Of a stretch of 64,000 nt of DNA, positions 20,739 through 30,218 are shown piece after piece. Source of the stretch: Cordylochernes scorpioides (Eukaryota > Arthropoda > Arachnida > Pseudoscorpiones > Chernetidae); assembly GCA_030710605.1 (NCBI GenBank), contig CP092863.1, positions 56,138,507 through 56,202,506 of the forward strand, in the 5' to 3' direction. Position 1 is the first letter of the stretch, and each line of letters starts with the position of its first letter. Under the pieces are notes generated by a model. That model searched no databases, had not been told where the DNA came from, and saw only the letters and a program-made list of their open reading frames with translations. A program made the translations under genes and the position numbers.

Positions 20739-22073
20739 CTAGAACTTGAGGGCCCTAGACTTCAGGATGGGGCAGCTTGAGGCTCTCGCCTCGTGCTTGT
20801 CAGGAAGGCCCTTGAAGCAGCAGTTGGCACATTTGGAGGTGCGCTGGTCAGCAATGGATGGGCAGGCGCGGCCTTCATGGCCGTCTTGACCGCAGTGGAA
20901 GAACTTAGGAGCTCTGAAGCATTGGGCAGAGTTGTGACTGAAGCCACAACAGCGGAAGCAGACGCGGGCGCAGATGGACTCCTCGAAGTTGAGGATTACT
21001 CCATCAACCACGATTCTCCCGCGAACGCCCAGGGCTCTAAAGGTCTTGAGGTCAACCTCGATGAAGGCGGTGCAGGTCCCGCTTCTGGGTGCAGAACGGT
21101 GCGCCACGCGCACCACCTTGTCCCCAGGAAGCTTTCTAACAGCAGCGGTTTCCAGGAAGGTCTCCTCGATTGTGGAGTTGGATGTCTCCTCATCCACTTT
21201 GAAGAGGCAAATCCGTGGCAGGATCTCCTTCTGCTGGCGGACCTTCATTCCATTCAACTTGCTGGCCAGGGAGGTTGTCACCTCAGGGATGGTGTCAGGA
21301 TTACTGGAGTGGAGGACCAGCTTCCCCTTGGTGTGTAGGGAGGCCCAAACGCCTTGGGGGAGAGTGTGGGCAGCGCGGACAGCTTTTAGCATCTCCCTTG
21401 GGTCAGCCTGTGGGTCATCAGAGATGACCACTTTGTGGGCCGCCGATTTTTCTGCGTGGAGGATCACTTGGGCGGCCGCAGGCTTGGATACGCGGGAAGG
21501 CGCAGGTTTTGAAGGACCATTCAGGTTTGTCCTCTTTGCAGGCGGGTTGGGAGCCTCAGACTGCTTCCTTTTGGTTGTAGCAGGAGCAGGCAAGGTGGAG
21601 GCAGGCTTCTTGGCAGTGAGAGCAGCAGAAGCAGGAGTGGCGGGCTTGATTGGGTTAGTCTGGGAGCTGGTTTCCTTGCAGGAAGGAGCAGGGCAGGTTT
21701 GAGTGCCGCGGCAACCAGTCTTGGGCTTGTTGGCCTCCTCAATTTCGTCCAACTCTGCGAAGGACTCGAGGGTGTCAGTGAGGTTCTCTACATTGGTAGC
21801 GAGGGCTTTGATCATTTCAGTCCTCGAGTCGATGTAGCGGATCAGGTCCTCATGCAGGGATTTCAGGGCAGGATGGCCAATGGAGCTCAGGATGCTGCAG
21901 TTGCGTGAGATCACCATCTCATCTTCCCTCTCCAGGTCGGCGACGTTCACGATGGGCTTGTAGGCCTTCTTTTTCTTCTTGGCAGGATTCATGTATGTCA
22001 CGAGTAATATACAAATAATAATAAAAAAACAAACAATTTGATGATGATAAATAACAAATAAGATAAGGAACAT
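20739..22073 (-). CDS. gag-like protein with C-terminal CCHC knuckles
   Basis: 444 codons open from 22073. The likely start is the ATG at 21991 (MNPAKKKKKAYKP), because the preceding residues read from AT-rich leader shared with non-coding sequence near position 300. The middle is Lys/Pro/Ala-rich (about residues 110-210), then a folded, RRM-like region, then zinc knuckles: CFRCCGFSHNSAQC, FHCGQDGHEGRAC (first Cys replaced by Phe) and CANC...KHE...C. This is the layout of ORF1/Gag of I- and R1-type LINEs, which binds element RNA. No ORF2 follows. The frame is GC-richer than its neighbours, a sign of different origin. Confidence 0.7.
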   Translation of the reverse strand: MFLILFVIYHHQIVCFFIIICILLVTYMNPAKKKKKAYKPIVNVADLEREDEMVISRNCSILSSIGHPALKSLHEDLIRYIDSRTEMIKALATNVENLTDTLESFAELDEIEEANKPKTGCRGTQTCPAPSCKETSSQTNPIKPATPASAALTAKKPASTLPAPATTKRKQSEAPNPPAKRTNLNGPSKPAPSRVSKPAAAQVILHAEKSAAHKVVISDDPQADPREMLKAVRAAHTLPQGVWASLHTKGKLVLHSSNPDTIPEVTTSLASKLNGMKVRQQKEILPRICLFKVDEETSNSTIEETFLETAAVRKLPGDKVVRVAHRSAPRSGTCTAFIEVDLKTFRALGVRGRIVVDGVILNFEESICARVCFRCCGFSHNSAQCFRAPKFFHCGQDGHEGRACPSIADQRTSKCANCCFKGLPDKHEARASSCPILKSRALKF

Positions 22074-22335
22074 TTGAAGGGAAAAAATCTACGATTGCAA
22101 AATCGAATAAATTAAAAATAAATAAATTTATTAATATTTGGAAAGTAAAAATAAAACGATCATGTGGAGCAAAAAATAACGAAAAGTTTGGTATATAGAT
22201 GACTATTTATAGTTAAGTATCTTTGGAGGAGATAGCTTAAAACTTTACAACTGTAAACTCTGTTTTTTAGCCTATTTTCTATATAAAAGAAGATAGTTTC
22301 AAAAATATTTTTACATACTTTTCTAAATAATTATA

Positions 22336-22616
22336 CACCTATCCCCCGATTTACACGGTAGATACGTTCCTGAGAAAAACGTGTAAATCGGGGGATAGGT
22401 GTACACAGAAATAAAAATAAAATGTATTGACAGGTTAAAATATGTAGTCAGCACATAATATCGGGATTCCTCGTGAGATGTGTACACAGCGCATGTGTTC
22501 AATCATAGTAGCATTTAGTATAGTGCGATAAAAACAACAACAAAAAAACTTATTTGGAAAACCGTGTAAAAGCGAAAACGTGTAAAACAAGTACCGTGTA
22601 AATCGGGGGATAGGTG
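22336..22616. mobile_element. 281 bp MITE, TA target site
   Basis: Terminal inverted repeats of about 24 bp (CACCTATCCCCCGATTTACA at the left; its complement at the right) are flanked by TA at 22334-22335 and 22617-22618. A third, inverted copy of the terminus at about 22378-22405 makes the left end itself a hairpin. The TA duplication and termini fit a Tc1/mariner/pogo-superfamily MITE. No coding capacity. Confidence 0.85.
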
Positions 22617-22618
22617 TA

Positions 22619-23339
22619 CTAATTTATGTGATCAAAACAATAAATGATATTTATATAGAAAAACTTTACTCAGCAAGAGAGAGAAAGAAGCCATTTTGTC
22701 CCAATTAAGTAGATCGTTAAACAAATTTTGGCGAAAATAGCTGAAAATGTGCAAAATATTTTGAACTAGGGCAAAAGGAAATGAAGTTTTAAGAATTATG
22801 CAGAATGCAATTTCATAAATCGATATTTTAAAGCAAAAAAAAAATTAAATTCTTCACCCGAATTCCGGCCCTTTAGTAATCACATGGTATTTAATCAACT
22901 AAAGACAGAGGTGTGGTTTGGCGAAAGGTTTCTTTTTTGATGGGCAAAATATATACGCTTCTGCCAACAACTTAATGTCTTCATTTTAACATCTAATTTA
23001 TATACATACACCATTATCGTTTAATGATGTTTGAAACTATTAGTATGTCTGTGGTGAATTTTTATTTTCTCTTCAAAAAACAATTCCCGTATCTCCGAAG
23101 CGATAAAACAATTATGGAAGGGCCTGGCTCCTCAGTGTTTAAACAACCCTCCAAACGGATTTGCCAGTTTAATCGACCACACTGCTCTCTAATATTCCTA
23201 TTGGCTGTGTTGCTGATAAATCAGACACGGAAAAGAGAATATTGGTTGGACGGTAGTTGGGCGAACTATGGGCAAAATATTTGTAACAGAGAAGAGAGAT
23301 TAGAAAGAAGGAATCATATATCGCCGCAACTCTTTTTTT
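22619..23339. other. unassigned spacer
   Basis: No gene is recognised. The longest reading frame (23024-23353, 109 codons) has no family pattern and overlaps the PLE tail. Confidence 0.5.
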
Positions 23340-23351
23340 ATTATTATTATT

Positions 23352-23396
23352 AACGCGGTTGAGGAAGCTTTCGGGCAAGCCCTTCTTCAGCTAATT
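23352..23396 (-). ncRNA. PLE hammerhead-like core
   Basis: On the minus strand CUGAAGA (complement of 23384-23390) is followed by a GGGC/GCCC stem II and GAAA (complement of 23369-23372), then GCUUCCUC. The core matches the hammerhead consensus CUGANGA...GAAA. Stem III may be the short AG/CU helix closing before CUC. Stem I is weak. Its position in the 3' region agrees with known PLE hammerheads. Confidence 0.55.
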
Positions 23397-23639
23397 ATAG
23401 TGTACAAACAAGAAGAGATTATATATCGTTTTTAATATAAAATAAAATAAAAGAAAATAAATTTACCACGCCCCTATCGCCCTCGTTTCAATAGCACCGC
23501 GTGGCCACGTCATGTCTGATCCTAACTTCAAATGTAATATGGTACAAAAATATCTTAAAAGAAATTTACGTAATCGAATAAATATAAAGAATCAACTATA
23601 AACAGTTCAAAGGATTTAGTGGAGACTTTTTGAAGATTT

Positions 23640-24587
23640 TTAGGATAGAAGGGGAACGTACTGTGATGGCAACTGTATACTTTTGTTTAATGGTTTAGGG
23701 TGCTTCATGGTTTCTATTGCTTCAAGAATGAGTCTTTGGGTTTTAGTTTTGGCATTTGTATGGAGGATTCTGGTATTATTGAAGTCTGGAGTGTGTCCGG
23801 TTTCTCTGACGTGGTCAACAATTAAGGAGTTTGGGTTTAGTTTAGAGATGTTTCTTTGGTGTTTTTTGATTCTGATTTTGCAGTTGAGGCAGGGAATTTG
23901 GTAAACTAAATCTTTTTTCTGTTTCTGGTCGGTGCTTTTGGTGATTGGGTTTCTTAGAATCGAGCCCATGGAAGGTGAACCTCTGAAGATGGTTTTTATG
24001 CCAAAACTTTTGAGTTTGCGGGCTATTGTAATTGTAGATTCTGTATATGGTAAGTAACAGGTGGAGATGTACTGATTGGAGTCATTTCTTGGAGTCCCTG
24101 GTTTAAATCTATTTCTTTTAATGAAAGGAAGCGGGTATCCAGATTTAAGAAGCTGGTTTTCGATAGACTTAAGTTCTTTATTGTATTCTATTTTTGATGA
24201 ACAGTGAGTGAAAGCTCTTTTCGTCAAGGTACGTACAACTGTTATTTTGTGGGAGATGGGAGAATTGGAGGCAAAGTGTAGGTACTGCGTTGGGGAGGTA
24301 GGTTTTCTATAAACCTTTGTTGTAAAACCGGTTCTATTTCTGGTAAATAAAATGTCAAGGAATGGCAGGCTTCCTTTATTTTCTTTTTCTATTGTAAATT
24401 GAATAGATGATTTGAAGCTATTGAGGGTTTCTAGGATGTGATTTTCACTGTTTTCTGTGATTATGCAAAAAATATCATCAACGTATCTTGACCAGATTAA
24501 TATTTCGTTGGGTTTTACTTCAGTGATCCATGAGTCAATGGTGGAGAGAACTATTTCGGCTAGAATTGTAGACAGTGGGCATCCCAT
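23640..24587 (-). pseudogene. PLE RT-endonuclease ORF fragment
   Basis: 315 open codons. MGCPLS at the start, RYVDDIF (catalytic YVDD) at about residues 35-41, PFLDILF near 70, a thumb with ISHKITVVRTLTKR near 110, then the endonuclease. The GIY half is VYQIPCLNC near residue 229, but it runs straight into KIRIKKHQR. Compared with the first PLE, about 12 residues that include the YIG half are missing in frame, so the endonuclease should be inactive. The rest of the domain (HVRETGHTPDF..., ILEAIE) is normal, and the frame stays open to a natural stop. Confidence 0.9.
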
Positions 24588-24604
24588 ATATTAATTTCTA
24601 TATT

Positions 24605-24880
24605 TATCAGGAAGCCTCTTGGAACTAAGCTTTGATTATTGAAGTACAGCCTGCACCACGCTTATGAGGGTCAACAGCCCGAAACGCGTTCGTGGTTGGT
24701 TTATCTTGATTTATCAAGTAATTGGGTTGGCCAAATATCATGAAACAAGTAATATAAACGTTTAGTTTATTTTTATTCCACTAGATCGTGCGCTACCATT
24801 AGAAATGTTCAGAAGAGCGTTAAGAATATGCAATTTTTGTTTCCAATATCAAAACCTGATTTTTTTTATTTTTCCTATAT
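24605..24880 (+). repeat. diverged single ribozyme-repeat unit
   Basis: Same family as the 27.0-32.8 kb array. CAGGAAGCC at 24609 corresponds to the array segment upstream of the ribozyme. The decayed hammerhead is at 24656-24695, then TTGATTTATCAAG, ATTGGGTTGGCCAAATATCA, a degraded AGATNGNGCGCT arm, and the tail ATATCAAAACCTGAT. It stands alone, next to and divergent from the second PLE. Confidence 0.8.
24656..24695 (+). ncRNA. decayed hammerhead ribozyme
   Basis: CCACG, CUUAUGA, GGG-loop-CCC, GAAA, CGCGUU, CGUGG. Stem I is five perfect pairs, with an outer AGCC/GGUU helix beyond an internal loop. Stem II is GGG/CCC instead of the array's GCGC/GCGC, a compensatory change. The core has one substitution, G5 to U (CUUAUGA for CUGAUGA), expected to abolish cleavage. 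Confidence 0.75.
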
Positions 24881-27013
24881 AAAAATGTGAATTTTTATGC
24901 TTCAAGTAATGAGTAATGTTTACAGTAAACCATTAAGAAATAACCGATTGGCGTAAATTAAATAATAAGCGTGTCATCTGTTAATGAATATTTCAACCAT
25001 TAGTGCGATATATATATATATATTTAAATATAACAATTTGTTTGCGATCATTTCTGCGAAGGTAAAATTATTGCAAGGGCCTGCTCTTATCTGCAGTGAG
25101 ATTTATAAGTTGCTATATATGCAATTAAATAGTTTTATAAAATTATGAAATGTCTTAATTTATTTTTTTGCCCAAAAATGAGTCCGTCTTAAATACAAGC
25201 TTGTAGTCAAGTGGAAGGTTTCTAAGCGGCGCGTGCTTATACTTAACTCGTATCTAAAGAGAGCTATGTAGGGAATTCGTGTTTACTTCCTCCGACATCT
25301 AGAGAAAATCAGTACCAAGATTTATATAGTTCTCAATTTTACGTCTCTCAGGATATTCCCTAAAAGAAAAACAGAGAGAGCAAGAAGAAGTCTAAATGAG
25401 CCACTTACCCAACAAACTCAAATATCCGCAATCCACAAAAAGAGGTCTAATTCTCCTAATTACGAAACTCTACTGGGAAATCTCTGAAGCTCCGCCATCT
25501 TTCTTTTTTTTTCCAAACACCAACTTGAGAAGAAACTCCGTCCGCTAACAACTTGAATTTAGTTTCCTTACGTTCTTTCTAGGGTACGATGACTTGTGGC
25601 CATTGTGAGACTTCCAGATTGGGGTTTATTGAGGTCCCATCTGGGCTAACCTATCTACACTGTATAATGAAAATCTTTCTTTTAGTTTAAGAAGTCTTCC
25701 TATTTTAATTTGTTTGATTCATTGGCCGCTCTGACACATAAACACATGTGCATCAATAGTAATAATAAAAATTATAAACCAAGTACACTTTTAATGAATG
25801 AGCAATTGCACAATAAACTGATCTCTTTTGATTGCGTCGGTTTGCGAACATAACCATCGCATCAGCTTCCGTTATAACACTTAATATCAAATATAAGGCA
25901 TTGGCACGACGCCATTTATATATAAGAGAAATGGAACAATTAATCACGATATCAAGTTTGGGGTTATGTATCTCATATTCCTGATAGGTTTCGATTTTAC
26001 GAGGTCCAACTAAAAGTTCCATGTATTAAAAATATTAACCTAGAAGATTGACCTGTTCCACGTGAAATAGAGAATTTCAATATTCCCAACTCAAAATGCC
26101 AAACTCTTGATTTTGAAGATCGAATTCAACTTTTAAAAAAATCAACAAAAAGACCGACAAAAAGATTGCCAACTCTCTCTCTTTCTGAGACCACTGTCGT
26201 GTGCACATAAAGCCATGACAAATCGAATGAACTGCGCCTGAGTCACCACCAATGGCCCTGGTAAACAGGGTTGAGTCAATTGTAAACACTATGTTTAAAA
26301 ACTTGTTAGATCCTTGTATAGTGATGTTTAGAATTAATAAGAATTATTTGGTGGTCAAATCTTGACACGAATTTAAATTTTAAAATATATTTGGAAGAGA
26401 AAGAAATACAGCAAGACCATCAAAAATGTATTGTTTTAAATGGGATTTCTCTCTCCATATTATAATTACCAACATATTTATTTTTCGGAAAAATGTGTTA
26501 ATCAAAATGTAAATATCATATTACTTTCTATATATTTCCATCCATGAATTGCAAATCCATTTTAAAATGTTCTTATGCATTTGATAAGACGATAGAGATT
26601 GCTATACAAGATGTAACAAATGAGTTTCGGAACTAAAGCTATAAAAATAATTATGAATTTATATGCTGATTACAATATTATATAGAATAAAGGATTGGCT
26701 TTTCTACACAATGATATCATTCTATAGAGACACGAATAGATTAACGAAGTACTCCCAATATATCGCAGTAGTAATTTGTCTTATTTTAAAATAAAATTTG
26801 GTACTGAATGGTTGGATCTAGGTGAATCTAGGCGGCTAATGCCTTTTAAATATCATTTTTTGACAATAGGCATTTTCTTTTATAAATACACACACAAAAG
26901 TCAGGTGATTACATTTTCAATTATATGTTTCTTAGAGCACATCATAATCTTATATTAAAAAACGAAAGAAAAAATAAAAGATAAATAGATCAGGTGTTGA
27001 AATTAATATTAAA
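24881..27013. other. AT-rich, no recognised feature
   Basis: About 2.1 kb with short ORFs only (up to 89 codons, none with family motifs). It includes a (TA)n tract at about 25012 and a pyrimidine tract at 25500. It may be unique intergenic DNA. Confidence 0.5.
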
Positions 27014-27152
27014 AATAGCATATCCTGACCAGGAGCACATGTGATTTACAGAAGGCAGAGCGCCATCTGGTGGAACAGAAATCAACTAAACATTGATTTA
27101 GCCTGTTCCCTGATATTTGGCAAACCCAATTTCTTGATAAATCAAGAAAAGC

Positions 27153-27195
27153 CATTCACGAACGCGTTTCGCGCTTTTGGCGCTCGTCAGCGTGG
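27153..27195 (-). ncRNA. hammerhead ribozyme, unit 1
   Basis: Minus strand: CCACG-CUGACGA-GCGC-CAAAA-GCGC-GAAA-CGCG-UU-CGUG. All conserved core bases are present (C3 U4 G5 A6 G8 A9, G12 A13 A14). Stem I is CACG/CGUG, then an internal loop, then outer AGCC/GGCU. Stem II is GCGC/GCGC with a CAAAA loop. Stem III is the minimal A-U, C-G helix. Predicted cleavage follows GUU, between 27161 and 27160. Confidence 0.88.
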
Positions 27196-27502
27196 AGTTG
27201 GCTGAACCACTGCGACCAAAAAAATATTTTTTGGTCCCAGTGGCTTCCTGAAAAATCCAGAAATGGGTATTTAAGGCCAAACTTGCGTAAATACGCTTAG
27301 CACATTAAAAAACGAAATAAAAAATAAAAGATAAAAAGATCAGGTGTTGAAATCAATATTAAAAATGGCATATCCTGACCAGGAGCACATGTGCTTTACA
27401 GAAGTCAGAGCGCCATCTGCTGGAACAGAAATTAACTAAAAATTGATTTAGCCTGTTCCCTGATATTTGGCCAATCCAATTTCTTGATAAATCAAGAAAA
27501 GC

Positions 27503-27545
27503 CTTTCACGAACGCGTTTCGCGCTTTTGGCGCTCGTCAGCGTGG
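27503..27545 (-). ncRNA. hammerhead ribozyme, unit 2
   Basis: Core and stems as in unit 1. The outer stem I here is AGCU/GGCU with one G-U pair. Predicted cleavage lies between 27511 and 27510. Confidence 0.88.
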
Positions 27546-27619
27546 AGTTAGCTGAACCACTGCGACCAAAAAATATTTTTGGTCCCAGTGGTTTCCTGAA
27601 AAACCAGTTAATGGGTATT

Positions 27620-27813
27620 TGTTGAAAAAGGAGGAAGATAGAAGAGGGCACTGATCACCGGAGGATTTTATTGAACGCTCACGGTGAGATAGCACAACTA
27701 ACTAAAACTAACAAAGATATCCATTTATATATACATTGCAACACACCACAGAGTTGCAGGTCACTGGTCAAAATAATTATATCATGAAATCCGAGAGAAT
27801 TGCCATTTTAACA
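27620..27813 (-). repeat. copia 3' LTR
   Basis: 194 bp partner LTR. The polypurine tract lies just inside it at about 27814-27826. Confidence 0.95.
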
Positions 27814-27836
27814 CTTCCCCTCAATTCATCAGATTT

Positions 27837-29843
27837 CTACATTCCAAATCCAGTGACGTGTTTTTCATACAAAAACCTTGGTAGGCCCTTAGTAAGGATG
27901 TCGGCAACATTTTCTTGGGTTGGTGTGTGGACGACCTCGACAAGTCCATCGCTGCAAATGCTTCTGATGTAATGCCATTTGATGTCAATGTGTTTAGTTC
28001 TGGCATGATAAACCGGATTTCTCGCCAGCTGTTGAGCACCCTGGTTATCCGTCTTCAGAACAGTCGGTCCATTCAGCAATTCACCAAATCCCATCTCATC
28101 CAACAGCGCTCTAAGATAGACTGCCTCCTTTCCTGCTTCACAAAGTGCGATGTACTCAGATTCTGTGCTCGAAAGAGTGACAGTCTGCTGCTTCTTCGAT
28201 TCCCAGGCTATTGGACCTCTTGCCAAGAAGTAAACAATTCCCGTATGAGATTTTCTATCCACGAGGTTTCCACCCCAATCAGCGTCGACATAACCATGAA
28301 GAGCCTCATTAGATTTCCTGTAGGTAATCCTCAAACATGAGGTGCCTTTCAAATAGCGGAGGACACGCTTGGCAGCATTCCAGTGCTGTCTCCTAGGATC
28401 ATTACTGAACTGTCCCAAAGCACTAACTGCATAGGCTATATCGGGCCTTGTCGACACTGAGAGATATATCAATGATCCAATCAGTGATTGGTATTCTACC
28501 TTTTTCACTGGCTCATTCTCACCTTCTATAGATGAAATTTTTGTTAACTTGGAGTTCGAGTCCAAGGGTGTAGAAATAGGCTTTGCCTCTTTCATCCTAT
28601 ATTTCGCCAGAAGTTCTTCAATATATCTCTCTTGATCTATGGATATTGAACCATCCTCTTTCATTTGTATCCTTATACCCAGGCAACAATTTATCCCTCC
28701 AAGATCCTTTATTTTGAATATCCTTTTCATACTTTCTTTAAAGGATTTCAACGTGCCTTCTCTTTCAGCCGCAATTATCAGATCATCAACATAGATTGCC
28801 ACCAGGAGAATACCTTCATCATGCTTGATATAGACACAATTGTCAGATTGAAGTTGCTTCAGTCCCAAATTCTTCAATTCATTGTCGAGCCTTTCATGCC
28901 AAACTATTCCAGCTTGTTTCAGCCCATAAATTGCCTTTTTGAGTCGACATACTCTCTCTGGATATTTTCTTGAGACAAAGTTTTCCGGCTGTGTCATATA
29001 AATTTCTTTAATTTCTCCATTCAAATAAGCAGATTGAACGTCCATCTGATGGAGTATCAAGTTGTATTCAACAGCCAAGGCTAAAAACATTCTAATAGTA
29101 CTTTGGCGCACTACTGGGGCAAAAGTTTCCTCGTAGTCTATTCCGTACTGCTGTGAATAGCCTTTTGCTACCAGGCGAGCCTTATGGCGCTCAACAGAAC
29201 CATCACTATTGCATTTCGTTTTGAATACCCATTTGCTTCCTATGATGTTTCGATTTATAGGGGGATCAACCAATTCCCAAGTTTTGTTCTCAATCAAGGA
29301 ACCAAACTCTTCCTCCATTGCTTTCTTCCAAAAATAAGAATCCCTTCCTGACAGCGCTTCCTCTGCGTCTTTTGGATCTGGCAAGTATTTCGCCTCTAGA
29401 AGTTCTTGCGTTGACAGATTGGCTGTAGGGTACTCCTTTCTTGGTCGGCCAGGTTTTCCTGTTCTAATATATCTTGGTCGTCCTCTTCCTCTTCTTGAAA
29501 TGACCACTTCACTTTCTGACGGCTCGTCCACTAAATCAGACATCTCTAAATCCGATTCACTTTCAATTTCAGTTCGTGATTCAACTTCGGACGTGCTTCC
29601 CTTTTCTTCAACTAGAGGAATTTCCTTGACAAAAGGATCTTTTTGTGGACTAACATCAATTTCAATGACTTCATTCCGAATTCTTGATAATTCTGGTTCA
29701 ATAAAACGTACATCTCTACTTTTTATAATTGTACGTGTACCAGGCTTCCAAAGTCTGTATGCCTTAGCTTCTGTGAAATAGCCTATTAACTTGTATTCCT
29801 CACTGCGAGGTGCGAATTTAGATCTATTCGGCCTATTATTCAA
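27837..29843 (-). pseudogene. copia reverse transcriptase-RNase H
   Basis: 668 open codons and intact as far as visible. It starts in the integrase tail (NRSKFAPRSEEYKLIGYF), then a Ser/Glu-rich linker, then the RVT_2-type polymerase: KTWELVDPP, WVFKTK, RHKARLVAKGYSQ, QMDVQSAYLNGEI, YGLKQAG, and catalytic IYVDDLIIA at about residue 350. RNase H follows (VDADWGGN, SSTESEYIALCEA, TDNQGAQQLA, RTKHIDIKWHYIR). It lacks its own start and is expressed only as part of Gag-Pol, which is broken upstream. Confidence 0.93.
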
Positions 29844-30214
29844 TGAGAAACTACAGGTTTTCTTTTGTTAAACAATTCATGTGGAGTTTTACATTCGTTA
29901 AGCTTCGGGCATCTATTTCTGATATAAGTTGATGTGTGTATCAATTCATCCCATAAAGTTTCAGGTAAATCACCTTCGATCATGAAGCACCTAGTCATAT
30001 CTAGTAGAGTTCTATTCGCTCTTTCAGCTACACCGTTCTGTTGAGGTGTATATTCGACAGAGAGTTGATGTCCAATGCCCTCTTCTTCTAGATAATTCTT
30101 AAATTCTTTGCTAAGGTATTCAGGTGCATTATCACTTCTAATACATTTCAACCTTTTTTTCGGTTTGCTTCTCAGCGTATCTCTTATATATTCTGAACAC
30201 TTTAAATACTTCAC
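29840..30214 (-). pseudogene. copia integrase middle segment
   Basis: 124 codons in a different frame from the upstream part. It has SDNAPEYLSKEF (second Asp) and PQQNGVAERANRT (catalytic Glu). It ends at VVSH, where about 15 residues of the following conserved block are deleted together with the frame. The integrase cannot be made as one chain. Confidence 0.9.
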
Positions 30215-30218
30215 TTCT

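Larger units (their letters stand above)
19216..22293 (-). mobile_element. putative Helitron carrying a gag-like ORF
   Basis: On the minus strand the 5' end is TCTTCTTTTATATAG at 22293 after an A, shared with the copy starting at 100. The 3' end is a perfect 7 bp hairpin (ACCCGGG...CCCGGGT), a short spacer and CTAG at 19216-19219 followed by T, giving the A|T insertion site of Helitrons. Inside lie a gag-like zinc-knuckle ORF (20739-21991) and a helicase C-terminal remnant (20375-20470). Between the helicase and the 3' end, 19440-19660 and 19880-20100 are direct repeats (ATCCTTTCAGG...GAGAAACTATAGGCAT). That these boundaries belong to one element is inferred. Confidence 0.5.
23340..24597 (-). 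mobile_element. second Penelope-like element, 5'-truncated
   Basis: A single long reading frame (RT C-terminal half plus endonuclease) is followed on the minus strand by about 300 bp of 3' region ending in a hammerhead-like core and a (TAA)n tract at 23333-23352. The RT starts at the GCPLS motif, so the fingers and earlier palm are lost; the truncation point at about 24597 abuts a ribozyme-bearing repeat in the opposite orientation. Confidence 0.88.

Noticed and set aside
20793-21702. Long plus-strand frames (181 and 242 codons)
   Set aside because: They are antisense shadows of the GC-rich gag-like ORF on the minus strand and show no motifs.
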